Shown here: positions 1 to 7,276 of the stretch, in pieces
Layout: every line of letters begins with the position of its first letter
Numbering within the stretch: position 1 is the stretch's first letter
From: JAIXUI01 sp943373175
GTDB lineage: Bacteria; Bacteroidota; Bacteroidia; UBA7662; JAIXUI01
Assembly: GCA_943373175.1 (NCBI GenBank)
Contig: CALSBM010000055.1
Span: forward strand, 1 to 21,598
Length of the DNA stretch: 21,598 nt
Direction: 5' to 3'
The notes under the pieces: generated by a model
What the model was told of the DNA's origin: nothing
Seen by the model: the letters and a program-made list of their open reading frames with translations, nothing else
Database searches by the model: none
Position numbers and translations under genes: made by a program

Positions 1-330
1 GAGTTCCGAACTCCGCTGTCCGAGTTCCGAACTCCGATGCCCGAGTTCCGAACTCCGCTGTCCGAGTTCCGAACTCCGATGCCCGAGTTCCGAACTCCGC
101 TGTCCGAGTTCCGAACTCCGATGACCGAGTTCCGAACTCCGCTGTCCGAGTTCCGAACTCCGCTGTCCGAGTTCCGAACTCCGATGACCGAGTTCCGAAC
201 TCCGCTGTCCGAGTTCTGAACTCCGCTGTCCGAGTTCCGAACTCCGATGCCCGAGTTCCGAACTCCGCTGTCCGAGTTCCGAACTCCGATGCCCGAGTTC
301 CGAACTCCGATGCCCGAGTTCCGAACTCCG
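1..330. repeat. Tandem array of 21-bp palindromic units
   Basis: There are fifteen complete 21-bp units plus a final partial one (316-330). Each unit holds the perfect inverted repeat GAGTTC-N-GAACTC followed by C and a 7-nt linker. Linkers come in three types: GCTGTCC (units 1, 3, 5, 7, 8, 10, 11, 13), GATGCCC (2, 4, 12, 14, 15) and GATGACC (6, 9). The core is identical in all units except unit 11 (211-231), where the central base is T (position 217), which leaves both arms intact. The array begins at or before base 1, so its true length is unknown. It is GC-richer than the AT-rich DNA just after it. The period is both seven codons and about two helical turns. Function is unknown: a DNA-binding array, a transcribed hairpin array or a coding repeat are all possible. 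Confidence 0.97.
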
Positions 331-347
331 AAAACTGTTTACTATGA
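3..347 (+). other. Open frame through the array (possible C-terminus of an upstream gene)
   Basis: Of the three plus-strand frames, only this one stays open through the whole array. It gives heptads of the form VPNS-(AV/DA/DD)-R and ends at TGA 345-347, five codons past the last unit. Frame 1 stops at the TGA made by T217, and frame 2 stops at TGA inside each GATGACC linker. No start codon is visible, so a real gene would have to begin left of the window. A 21-bp period without stops makes open frames almost automatic, so this is weak evidence for coding. Confidence 0.15.
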
Positions 348-469
348 ATAGCTGAGCAAATCAGTGTATGAATTAGCCAAATCCTAGGGAAACTTACTTT
401 ATAGAAGAGCATATAATGTTGCTTTTGAATAGCTTTTAAGGATAGTGTATATCCGTCAATTTAAATCAA
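331..469. other. AT-rich intergenic region between array and alkD-like gene
   Basis: This stretch holds no convincing gene. At 440-454 there is a short hairpin, GGATA-GTGTA-TATCC, which lies just downstream of the minus-strand gene ending at 470. Read on the minus strand it is followed by TTAAAAG rather than a real U-tract, so it is at best a weak terminator for the thioredoxin/alkD pair. The composition changes abruptly at base 331, marking the array boundary. Confidence 0.4.
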
Positions 470-1180
470 CTAATAATTACCTCCCAAATGCTTTAACGCT
501 TCCTTTTTACTGAGGTTAGAAAGCTGTTGATGGCTGTTCACGAAGTCAATCACGCGTTGAGGTTCCGTTCGTGCGTATTGCCGCAACGCCCAACCAATGG
601 CTTTTCGAATGAAGAAATCCGGGTGGGGGATTAGCGGAATGATCATGTCCTGCATCAGCTTCCAGTCGGTTTTTTCTTTGTAGGTAAGCTGGAAAATGAT
701 GCTCACCCGCTGAAACCAAAGTTGATTAGAATCTCTCCACCGCTCGCCATAAGGCCGAGGATCAGTTCCGGTTTGCAAAAACCACGGTCCAATAAGCCCG
801 GCGGCAATCATATCTACACTATCCCACCAACTGTGGGTGCCGTTCATCTGTTCAAAAACGGCCAGAGAATCTAAGTTCCACTTTTTCTTGTTTGCTTTCA
901 GGAAGTCCATGGCCGCGTAATGCAGTTCACGTTCCGGGCGTTCCCAAAGCAGGAGTGCTAACTCGTGCAATTCGGATGTGGAATAGGCTTTCACCTGAGC
1001 GAGGAAAGGTTTTTGAACACTTTCTCGCTCAGGTTTCGGCACTCCGATATACACAAAATGATGTTTCATATAGGCGGCCATGCCGGCAGCCTTGTCTGGG
1101 TGCGCTACCGAAATAAATCCTTCCAGCAACGCTTCAACCAACTCCTCCGGCCTTAGCTTTTCTTCCATTTGATGGTGCAT
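470..1180 (-). CDS. DNA alkylation repair protein, AlkD-like HEAT-repeat glycosylase
   Basis: A 236-residue protein of the AlkD/AlkC family (DNA alkylation repair, PF08713), which excises positively charged alkylated bases such as N3- and N7-alkylpurines using an all-helical HEAT-like fold. The N-terminal part has the family signature MAAYMKHHFVYIGVPKPER (residues 34-52). Residues known to matter in Bacillus cereus AlkD (W109, D113, R148, W187) appear here at a constant offset of ten: W119 and D123 in SWWDSVD, R158 in LWFQRVS, and W197 in IRKAIGWALR. The enzyme therefore looks complete and active. The start overlaps the end of the thioredoxin gene by 28 bp (16 bp if the second ATG, 1166-1168, is used), implying co-transcription and probably coupled translation. 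It is cytoplasmic, with no signal peptide. Confidence 0.92.
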   Translation of the reverse strand: MHHQMEEKLRPEELVEALLEGFISVAHPDKAAGMAAYMKHHFVYIGVPKPERESVQKPFLAQVKAYSTSELHELALLLWERPERELHYAAMDFLKANKKKWNLDSLAVFEQMNGTHSWWDSVDMIAAGLIGPWFLQTGTDPRPYGERWRDSNQLWFQRVSIIFQLTYKEKTDWKLMQDMIIPLIPHPDFFIRKAIGWALRQYARTEPQRVIDFVNSHQQLSNLSKKEALKHLGGNY

Positions 1181-1755
1181 CCAATGGCTTTAGTGGTGGT
1201 GGTACTGATGGTTTGATTTTGCAATAGGGCGTTTACAGCCGTTTCAACGTAGCGTTGTGTGGCCGCTTTGGCGTCTTCGGAGTTATCATCGATGGCGCCG
1301 ATGTAGCGTACGGTCCAATTTTTTCCATCGCGTTGCAATACAAAAACATGGGGAGTACGGGTGGCGCCATAAGCACGGGCAATGGCCTGGGTTTCATCAA
1401 ACAGGTAGGCAAAAGGAAATTTCTTGTCTTTAGCTCGCTTAATCATGTTGTCGTATGAATCTTCCGGCTCGCGAACGGGGTCGTTAGGGTTGATGGCGAG
1501 AACGGGATAGCCTTGTTTCGTGAAGGTATTGTGGAGCGCAATAATCCGGTCTTCGTAAGCTACCGAGTAAGGGCAATGGTTGCAAGTAAAGATGAGAATG
1601 AGGCCTTTGCTTTTTTCATAACTCGCCAGGCTTTGCTTATCGCCTTTGGTCGATTTTAGTTGGAAGTCAGGAGCGGCGTCGCCTACTTGTACGCCTTGAG
1701 CGAAAACAGAGACGGAAAATAGCAGCGCAATTAGGCTGAGAGTCCACTTTTTCAT
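1153..1755 (-). CDS. Secreted thioredoxin-fold (redoxin/AhpC-TSA type) protein
   Basis: A 200-residue protein with a clear signal peptide (residues 1-20, hydrophobic core LSLIALLFSVSVFA, likely cut after the AQ typical of Bacteroidota). The redoxin domain starts with GDAAPDFQL, and the active site is FTCNHCPYS, a CxxC motif (C58, C61) of the CNHCP subgroup. A cis-Pro-type segment, TRTPHVFVL, follows near residue 132. It should act as a periplasmic thiol-disulfide oxidoreductase or a peroxiredoxin-like reductase; the exact substrate cannot be told from sequence. It overlaps the downstream alkylation-repair gene, so the two form a small operon. The start ATG at 1753-1755 is fixed by the signal peptide. 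Confidence 0.9.
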   Translation of the reverse strand: MKKWTLSLIALLFSVSVFAQGVQVGDAAPDFQLKSTKGDKQSLASYEKSKGLILIFTCNHCPYSVAYEDRIIALHNTFTKQGYPVLAINPNDPVREPEDSYDNMIKRAKDKKFPFAYLFDETQAIARAYGATRTPHVFVLQRDGKNWTVRYIGAIDDNSEDAKAATQRYVETAVNALLQNQTISTTTTKAIGCTIKWKKS

Positions 1756-1780
1756 GATGTTTAGGATTGGATTGAAGCCT

Positions 1781-1810
1781 CAAAATAGGAGGATTGCGGG
1801 GCTTTATCAA
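1781..1810 (-). promoter_or_regulatory. Possible Bacteroidota promoter for the thioredoxin/alkD pair
   Basis: On the minus strand TATTTTG (1781-1787) resembles the -7 element TAnnTTTG with one base missing. A TTG (1808-1810) lies 20 bp upstream, in the -33 position. The start codon follows 25 nt downstream. The match is imperfect, so this is a candidate only. Confidence 0.3.
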
Positions 1811-1844
1811 GCATTTTCCTGCCAGTCCCTTGCTATTTAAACAC

Positions 1845-1888
1845 AAAAAAACCTTGACCACTGGCAATGCTGCTTCCCGGTCAAGGTT
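1845..1888 (-). terminator. Intrinsic terminator after arginine decarboxylase
   Basis: The perfect 10-bp inverted repeat AACCTTGACC (1850-1859) / GGTCAAGGTT (1879-1888) has a 19-nt loop. Read on the minus strand, the stem is followed by a run of T (complement of A1845-A1851). It lies 22 nt beyond the decarboxylase stop codon and separates that gene from the thioredoxin gene. Confidence 0.88.
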
Positions 1889-1910
1889 ATGTAGTGTAGT
1901 TAATAAAAAA

Positions 1911-3293
1911 TCAGTACCCCAGAATCTTCAGCACTTGCTTGCTGCTTTGTTCTTCGGAGAAGAGTTGGAAATCGAAGTTGCCGTCTTTGTTCTTCCGAAT
2001 TAACACATGCCTTGGGGTTGGAATAAGGCAATGGTGAATTCCACCGGTTCCGCTCAAGGATTCCTGGTATGCTCCAGTGTGCAGAAAGGTTAGGTATTGT
2101 GCCTTTCTGGTCTTGGGGAAATAAATTGATGCGATGTTAGGGTCGGTTTTATAATAATCCAAACTATCGCAGGTGATGCCCCCGATGTTGACTCGTTCGT
2201 ATTCCGCTTCGTAATTGTTGAGTGGAAGTATGATGAACTTCTGGTTCATGGCCCAGATGTCGGGAACCATGGTGATCAAACTTCCATCTACCATCAGCCA
2301 TTTTTCGCGATCGTTCTGTTGCTTTCTCCCCATCACTTTGAAAATAGTGCCTGATGCTTCCGATACGGTATAGCTGCCAAATTCAGTGATGATATCCGGT
2401 TCATCCACGCCTTCTTCACGGCATATACTCGCAATTCGTCCTACAATCTCATCAATCATGTATTCATAATCGAAGTCGAAGGTGAGAGAGTTTTTAAATG
2501 GAAGCCCTCCACCAATATCCAGAATATGCAGTTCAGGATTGACGCGCTTGAATTTGCAATACAGGTGAACCACTTTTTCTAATTCATTCCAGAAGTAGGG
2601 AGAGTCGTTGATGCCACTATTAACGAAGAAGTGCAGCATCACCACTTTGAAATCCGGATTATCCGCAATTTTAGAGTGGTAGAAGTCTATGATTTCGTCG
2701 GAACGAATGCCAAGGCGGCTGGTATAGAAGGGAAAGTCCGGTTTTTCTTCCGTAGAAACCCTGAATCCAAGCCGAGCATCCACTTCCAGCTCATTCATAT
2801 AATAGTTGAGTTCCTCCTTATTATCGAGTACGGGGATGATATTCCGAAACCCATCGTGTATCATGTCCACGATATATTCCTTGTATTGTTCCCGTTTGTA
2901 CCCGTTACAAACCACCATAATGTCTTTAGTGATCATTTTCTTGCGCTCAAGCACCTCAATAATGGGCATGTCGAAGGCCGAGGAGGTTTCGAGCTGAATG
3001 TCGTTTTTTAAAGCTTCTTCAAGTGTATGTTTAAAGTGGTTAGATTTAGTACAATAGCAATAGGTGTATTGCCCTTTGTACTGGTGTTTTTCGAAAGCCT
3101 TATGAAAAAGGTCTTTCGCCACCTGAATCTTATTGGAAATCAGAGGCAGGTAGGTAAACCGTAGAGGGGTTCCAAAGGTCTCTGCGAGCTCCATGAGATG
3201 AATGCCGTGAAAGTACAGCTCATCATCGTGGATTTCGAAGCCCTCCTGTGGAAAGCCCACGCTGAGGTCGAGAAATTCTGCGTAAGTTTGCAT
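1911..3293 (-). CDS. speA: Arginine decarboxylase, short PLP fold III type
   Basis: A 460-residue PLP-dependent decarboxylase of the alanine-racemase fold (type III), the short form found in Bacteroidota and annotated as biosynthetic arginine decarboxylase (arginine to agmatine, first step of putrescine synthesis). Visible elements: probable PLP lysine K83 in YCYCTKSNHF, phosphate-binding DIGGGLP (259-265), EFGSYTVSEASG (304-315), catalytic-type cysteine C375 in GGITCDSLD, and HTGAYQ (405-410). Where ornithine decarboxylase has FHVGSG, this protein has HFFVNSG (221-227), so the usual ring-stacking His is Phe. I place the start at ATG 3291-3293; a longer frame begins at a TTG that lies inside the -7 promoter element and is therefore unlikely. 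It is divergent from arginase and closed by the terminator at 1845-1888. A related fold III amino-acid decarboxylase is the alternative. Confidence 0.85.
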   Translation of the reverse strand: MQTYAEFLDLSVGFPQEGFEIHDDELYFHGIHLMELAETFGTPLRFTYLPLISNKIQVAKDLFHKAFEKHQYKGQYTYCYCTKSNHFKHTLEEALKNDIQLETSSAFDMPIIEVLERKKMITKDIMVVCNGYKREQYKEYIVDMIHDGFRNIIPVLDNKEELNYYMNELEVDARLGFRVSTEEKPDFPFYTSRLGIRSDEIIDFYHSKIADNPDFKVVMLHFFVNSGINDSPYFWNELEKVVHLYCKFKRVNPELHILDIGGGLPFKNSLTFDFDYEYMIDEIVGRIASICREEGVDEPDIITEFGSYTVSEASGTIFKVMGRKQQNDREKWLMVDGSLITMVPDIWAMNQKFIILPLNNYEAEYERVNIGGITCDSLDYYKTDPNIASIYFPKTRKAQYLTFLHTGAYQESLSGTGGIHHCLIPTPRHVLIRKNKDGNFDFQLFSEEQSSKQVLKILGY

Positions 3294-3320
3294 CGCCGAA
3301 AAAAGCCTGAAAAGGCGTCG

Positions 3321-3328
3321 CAAATATA
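3321..3328 (-). promoter_or_regulatory. -7 element TATATTTG of the arginine decarboxylase promoter
   Basis: CAAATATA on the plus strand reads TATATTTG on the minus strand, an exact match to the Bacteroidota -7 consensus TAnnTTTG. It lies 27 nt upstream of the ATG at 3293, giving a leader of roughly 20 nt. The -33 region is unremarkable. The site sits in the 62-bp divergent gap shared with arginase. Confidence 0.6.
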
Positions 3329-3355
3329 CCTTTCCGGCATTAAATCAGACCCTTT

Positions 3356-4303
3356 ATGGTGGACCTAAAAATCATCGAAGTTAAATCGGAGATTGGTGCA
3401 GGAACGCGTGGTGCCAGTCTGGGAGTTGATGCAATCAAAATTGCCGCTCACGACTTCGCTTCCAAGTTCTTCTTTAAATGCGATAGCATTGAAGTTGAAA
3501 CCGAAAATCAGCTTCTTTATGAGCCTATTCGCAATCCTTTTGCTCGCCATATCGAAGGCGTTCACCGAGTGCTAACAAGGGTAGCCGATACGGTGACCAC
3601 CACCATCAAGGATAATAAATTTCCTATTGTTCTCGCTGGCGATCATAGCACCGCCGCTGGAACTATTGCCGGTCTTAAACAAGCTTATCCTGATAAACGC
3701 CTTGGTATTATCTGGGTGGATGCCCACGCTGACCTTCATTCTCCATTTACTACGCCTTCCGGCAACATGCACGGAATGCCACTGGCCATGGTTTTAGGAG
3801 AAGATAACCAGGAAATGCGTTGCAATATCCCCGATGACAATACAGTGGCGCTTTGGGAAAAATGTAAAGCGTTAACAGGAAAGCATGGATTTGTTGGACA
3901 CGAAGACCTCGTTTTTATTGCCGTCAGAGATGTGGAACAACAGGAAGTTACTCTCATGCGCAAATACAAAATGCGGAATTTTTCGGTAGCCGATGTTCGT
4001 AAGCGTGGCGTAGAGAAAGTTGCGTCTGAGGCTTTAACCCACCTCGATAAATGCGACATCATCTACATCTCTTTCGATGTGGATAGCATGGATCCCAAAA
4101 TTTCTTCCGGAACCGGAACCCCGGTACCCAACGGAATCAATGAGCGTGAGGCTGGAAAGCTGCTTCAAAACCTTGTATCCAGTCCAAAAGTGGTTTGCTT
4201 TGAAATGGTGGAAGTAAACCCTACGCTCGACAAGGAAAATCTTATGGCAGAAAATGCCTTCGAGATTTTAGTTAAAGTGTATAACCAAATCGAAAACGAC
4301 TAA
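3356..4303 (+). CDS. rocF: Arginase (ureohydrolase family)
   Basis: A 315-residue manganese ureohydrolase that should hydrolyse arginine to ornithine and urea in the cytoplasm. All six metal ligands are visible: H97 in AGDHS, D122/H124/D126 in VDAHAD, and D241/D243 in SFDVDSMDP. Arginase, rather than agmatinase, is favoured by TTPSGNMHG (132-140) and by E286 in MVEVNPTLD, which matches the substrate-binding Glu of the EVNP motif in arginases. The position equal to rat arginase N130 is H128 here, a difference that may be normal for this subgroup. The gene opens a plus-strand run with argS, which starts 6 nt after its stop and in the same frame. It is divergent from arginine decarboxylase. Confidence 0.88.
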   Translation: MVDLKIIEVKSEIGAGTRGASLGVDAIKIAAHDFASKFFFKCDSIEVETENQLLYEPIRNPFARHIEGVHRVLTRVADTVTTTIKDNKFPIVLAGDHSTAAGTIAGLKQAYPDKRLGIIWVDAHADLHSPFTTPSGNMHGMPLAMVLGEDNQEMRCNIPDDNTVALWEKCKALTGKHGFVGHEDLVFIAVRDVEQQEVTLMRKYKMRNFSVADVRKRGVEKVASEALTHLDKCDIIYISFDVDSMDPKISSGTGTPVPNGINEREAGKLLQNLVSSPKVVCFEMVEVNPTLDKENLMAENAFEILVKVYNQIEND

Positions 4304-4309
4304 TCCGTT

Positions 4310-6091
4310 TTGACTCCTCTTCAAACAGCGTTGACTGAAGGCATCAGCCATTGGCTGCTTCAGCATTATCAACAAACGCTCTCGGATAGCTCCCTCAACT
4401 TCCAAGAAACCCGCCCTGAGTTTGAAGGCGATATCACGGTTGTGGTTTTTCCTTTTACCAAGATTACTGGTCTAGGTCCTGAACCCACAGGTCAGCAACT
4501 GGGAACTTTCCTTACGGAAAACGTAAACTTGGTAACCGGTTTCAATGTGGTAAAAGGCTTCTTGAATTTGAATATTCAACCAGACTATTACTTGAACCAA
4601 GTAGCGCAGCTTCAACCCGAGCAGCCGCTGCCAATTTCCGGCAGGCCGTTCATGGTGGAGTTTGCTTCGCCCAATACCAACAAACCGCTTCACCTCGGGC
4701 ATATCCGGAATATCCTCCTGGGCGATAGCCTTTGCCGAATTCTTTCTCACCACGGAACAGATGTTCTTCGCCTTTGCCTTTATAACGACCGCGGTATTCA
4801 TATCTGCAAGTCGATGTTGGCTTGGAAGAAGTTCGGAAACGGTGAAACGCCGGAATCCAGTGGTCTTAAAGGCGATCACCTAATCGGGAAGTATTACGTG
4901 GTTTTCGACCAGAAAAATCGCGAACAAGCAGAGTCAATCATTGCTTCTGGCATAGAGAAAGAGGCCGCTTTACTTCAAACTGAACTTACTAGAGAAGCCC
5001 AAGAAATGCTAAGGCAATGGGAGGAAGGCGATGAAGAAACTGTACTGCTCTGGGAAAAGATGAATGTCTGGGTTTACAGCGGGTTCAACGAAACGTTCCG
5101 CCGCTTGGGTGTTCATTTTGACCATCTCTATTTCGAATCCAAAACGTATTTGCTCGGTAAGGAAATTGTTCAGGAAGGACTTGAAAAGGGAGTTTTCTAC
5201 CAAAAAGACGATGGTTCGGTTTGGATTGACCTCACTTCCGACGGACTCGATCATAAATTAGTGTTGCGAGCAGACGGAACTTCAGTTTACATCACGCAGG
5301 ACATTGGAACCGCTACCGAACGTTTCAGAACATTCGATGCTCAAGCCTGTGTTTACGTCGTGGGCAACGAACAGGATTACCACTTCAAGGTGCTAAAACT
5401 CATCATGAAGCACCTCGGCAGGCCATGGGCAGAACATCTCCATCACTTCAGTTATGGCATGATTGAACTTCCTTCCGGAAAAATGAAATCCAGGGAAGGC
5501 ACTGTGGTCGATGCCGATGACCTTATTGATGAGATGGAATTCACGGCTGCTGAAAGAACCAAAGCATTAGGTAAAATTGATGGTCTCTCAGAGAACGAAG
5601 CCCATGACCTATTCCATGTTTTAGGAATGGGCGCATTGAAGTATTTTCTTTTAAAAGTAGATCCGAAGAAGAAAATGCTCTTTAATCCCGAAGAATCCAT
5701 TGATTTTCAGGGAAATACTGGGCCATTTCTACAATACACCCATGCGAGAATTGCCGCTTTGCGCCGCCGTGCGGCTGCTGAATCTATCGATTTTTTAGGC
5801 GATTGGAATTCCTCGTTGGAGTTGGAGCCGGTTGAGCTCAAGCTCATTAAAGTGCTGTTGAAGTTCAGAACATCGGTTGCCGAAGCAGCACAATCGCTTT
5901 CCCCAGCATTGTTGGCGAATTACGCTTACGATATAGCAACCGCCTATAACAAGTTTTACCACGACCTCAGCGTATTCAATGAAGCTAACCACGACATTCG
6001 GAAACGACGGTTACAGCTCAGCGATTTAACAGGTCGTACCTTGGCGCAAACGCTCGAATTGCTCGGCATTCGCGCTCCTCAACAAATGTAA
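4310..6091 (+). CDS. argS: Arginyl-tRNA synthetase
   Basis: A 593-residue class I aminoacyl-tRNA synthetase that charges tRNA-Arg. The N-terminal Add-1-like domain includes FEGDITVVVFPF (residues 38-49). The HIGH motif appears as HLGH (128-131) after ASPNTNKPL, and the KMSKS-like loop as KMKSREG (391-397). GNTGPFLQYTHARI leads into the C-terminal DALR anticodon-binding domain. Length is normal for the family. The start is forced to TTG (4310-4312): the in-frame TAA of arginase lies only two codons upstream, and no ATG or GTG offers a usable start before Met115, after most of the N-terminal domain. The 6-nt gap implies co-transcription, and possibly coupled translation, with arginase. Confidence 0.96.
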   Translation: MTPLQTALTEGISHWLLQHYQQTLSDSSLNFQETRPEFEGDITVVVFPFTKITGLGPEPTGQQLGTFLTENVNLVTGFNVVKGFLNLNIQPDYYLNQVAQLQPEQPLPISGRPFMVEFASPNTNKPLHLGHIRNILLGDSLCRILSHHGTDVLRLCLYNDRGIHICKSMLAWKKFGNGETPESSGLKGDHLIGKYYVVFDQKNREQAESIIASGIEKEAALLQTELTREAQEMLRQWEEGDEETVLLWEKMNVWVYSGFNETFRRLGVHFDHLYFESKTYLLGKEIVQEGLEKGVFYQKDDGSVWIDLTSDGLDHKLVLRADGTSVYITQDIGTATERFRTFDAQACVYVVGNEQDYHFKVLKLIMKHLGRPWAEHLHHFSYGMIELPSGKMKSREGTVVDADDLIDEMEFTAAERTKALGKIDGLSENEAHDLFHVLGMGALKYFLLKVDPKKKMLFNPEESIDFQGNTGPFLQYTHARIAALRRRAAAESIDFLGDWNSSLELEPVELKLIKVLLKFRTSVAEAAQSLSPALLANYAYDIATAYNKFYHDLSVFNEANHDIRKRRLQLSDLTGRTLAQTLELLGIRAPQQM

Positions 6092-6109
6092 ACTCCCTGA
6101 AATAACAAT

Positions 6110-7207
6110 ATGGGCCTCAAATGTGGCATTGTTGGGCTTCCCAATGTGGGAAAGTCCACGCTTTTCAACTGCTTGTCGAATGCAAAAGCTCAAGCAGCTA
6201 ACTTTCCTTTTTGCACTATCGAGCCCAATGTGGGCATGATTTCCGTTCCAGATGAACGCCTGCAAAAGCTCGCTGATCTGGTGAAACCACAAAACCTGGT
6301 GCCCAATACCATCGAGATTGTGGATATTGCCGGCCTTGTAGCCGGTGCTTCTAAAGGCGAAGGCCTTGGAAATAAGTTTTTGGGCAACATTCGCGAAACC
6401 GACGCCATTTTGCACGTCTTACGTTGCTTCGACGATGGCAATATTGTACACGTTCACGGAAGTGTTGATCCTATCCGAGATAAGGAAATCATCGACACCG
6501 AATTGCAGTTGAAAGACCTTGAAAGCCTTGATAAAAAGGTGCAAAAGGCTCAGAAAGCAGCCAAAGTTGGCGATAAGGAAGCTATTGCGGCTTTGGCAGT
6601 ACTCGAAGTGTATAAAACACACCTCGAAAGTGGCCAAAATGCCCGCACAGCCCCTGTTTTACCAGATGATAAGGAACATATTGCGGATTTATTTCTGCTA
6701 ACAGCCAAACCGGTACTTTACGTTTGCAACGTTGATGAGGCTTCGCTGAAGTCTGGAAATGCGTTTGTGGAGAAGGTGAAAGCGATGGCTACAGCAGAAG
6801 GTGCTGAAACCTTGATGATTTGTGCCGCCGTTGAGGCAGATATCGCCGAGTTGGAAAGCTTTGAAGACCGTCAGGTTTTCCTCGAAGACTTGGGGTTATC
6901 CGAAAGTGGAGTAGAAAAACTCATCAAAGCGGCGTACAAGCTGCTCAACCTTTACACGTATTTCACCGCTGGCGAAAAAGAAGTTCGTGCTTGGACAATT
7001 AACAAAGGATTTACTGCTCCGCAAGCTGCAGGAGTTATCCATACCGATTTCGAACGTGGGTTTATCCGTGCTGAAGTAATCAAGTATGCCGACTTTGTTC
7101 ATTATGGCTCGTGGGCGGCCTGCAAGGAAGCCGGAAAAATGAGTGTAGAAGGAAAATCGTACGTAGTGGAAGATGGCGATATCATGCTCTTCCGTTTCAA
7201 CGTTTAA
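6110..7207 (+). CDS. ychF: Redox-regulated ATPase YchF (OLA1 family)
   Basis: A 365-residue TRAFAC-class P-loop protein that binds ATP rather than GTP and associates with ribosomes; it is involved in translation and stress response. The Walker A/G1 motif is GLPNVGKS (9-16), G3 is DIAG (72-75), and G4 is the non-canonical NVDE (207-210), which accounts for the loss of guanine specificity in the family. A central helical hairpin region follows (about 130-175), and the C-terminal TGS domain includes TYFTAGEKEVRAWTI and GFIRAEVI. Length is almost exactly that of the family. It starts at ATG 6110, 18 bp after argS, and probably belongs to the same transcript. Confidence 0.97.
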   Translation: MGLKCGIVGLPNVGKSTLFNCLSNAKAQAANFPFCTIEPNVGMISVPDERLQKLADLVKPQNLVPNTIEIVDIAGLVAGASKGEGLGNKFLGNIRETDAILHVLRCFDDGNIVHVHGSVDPIRDKEIIDTELQLKDLESLDKKVQKAQKAAKVGDKEAIAALAVLEVYKTHLESGQNARTAPVLPDDKEHIADLFLLTAKPVLYVCNVDEASLKSGNAFVEKVKAMATAEGAETLMICAAVEADIAELESFEDRQVFLEDLGLSESGVEKLIKAAYKLLNLYTYFTAGEKEVRAWTINKGFTAPQAAGVIHTDFERGFIRAEVIKYADFVHYGSWAACKEAGKMSVEGKSYVVEDGDIMLFRFNV

Positions 7208-7221
7208 TCGTAGCCGATCAA

Positions 7222-7274
7222 CCGAAATTTTACAGCGGACTTCGGCGAAAGCCATTCCGCTGTTGTAATTTCGG
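7222..7274 (+). promoter_or_regulatory. Long intergenic hairpin abutting the agmatinase start codon
   Basis: The left arm is CCGAAATT (7222-7229), TT, ACAGCGGA (7232-7239). The right arm is TCCGCTGT (7256-7263), TGT, AATTTCGG (7267-7274). Both 8-bp segments pair perfectly around a 2/3-nt internal loop. The apex contains GGC-GAAA-GCC (7244-7253), a GNRA tetraloop stem. The right arm ends 2 nt before the ATG at 7277, and no T-run follows, so it is not a standard terminator. It could control translation of the downstream gene or mark a transcript boundary after ychF. Confidence 0.7.
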
Positions 7275-7276
7275 AC

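Larger units (their letters stand above)
1..412 (-). other. Minus-strand open frame entering the array (speculative)
   Basis: An ATG at 410-412 opens a frame that reads 28 codons of AT-rich DNA, including a hydrophobic stretch, and then enters the array as heptads of the type (T/A/S)(A/S)EFGTR. It stays open to the left edge, about 137 codons. All minus frames are stop-free inside the array, so only the 28 leading codons carry information, and an open run of that length is expected by chance fairly often. I see no good TAnnTTTG element upstream. It is listed because it is the only visible start codon that could lead into the array. Confidence 0.12.

Noticed and set aside
37..219. 60-residue ORF of EFRTP heptads as a gene
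   Set aside because: It starts and ends inside the array, and its stop exists only because of the single C-to-T change at 217. The period without stops makes open frames automatic.
1..330. The array as a CRISPR
   Set aside because: The 'spacers' are only 7 nt and come in three recurring types, the period is 21 bp, and no cas-like gene is nearby.
3294..3323. TTG-started N-terminal extension of arginine decarboxylase (ten extra residues)
   Set aside because: The TTG is part of the exact -7 element TATATTTG, so it would lie upstream of the transcript. The ATG at 3293 begins a family-like N-terminus.
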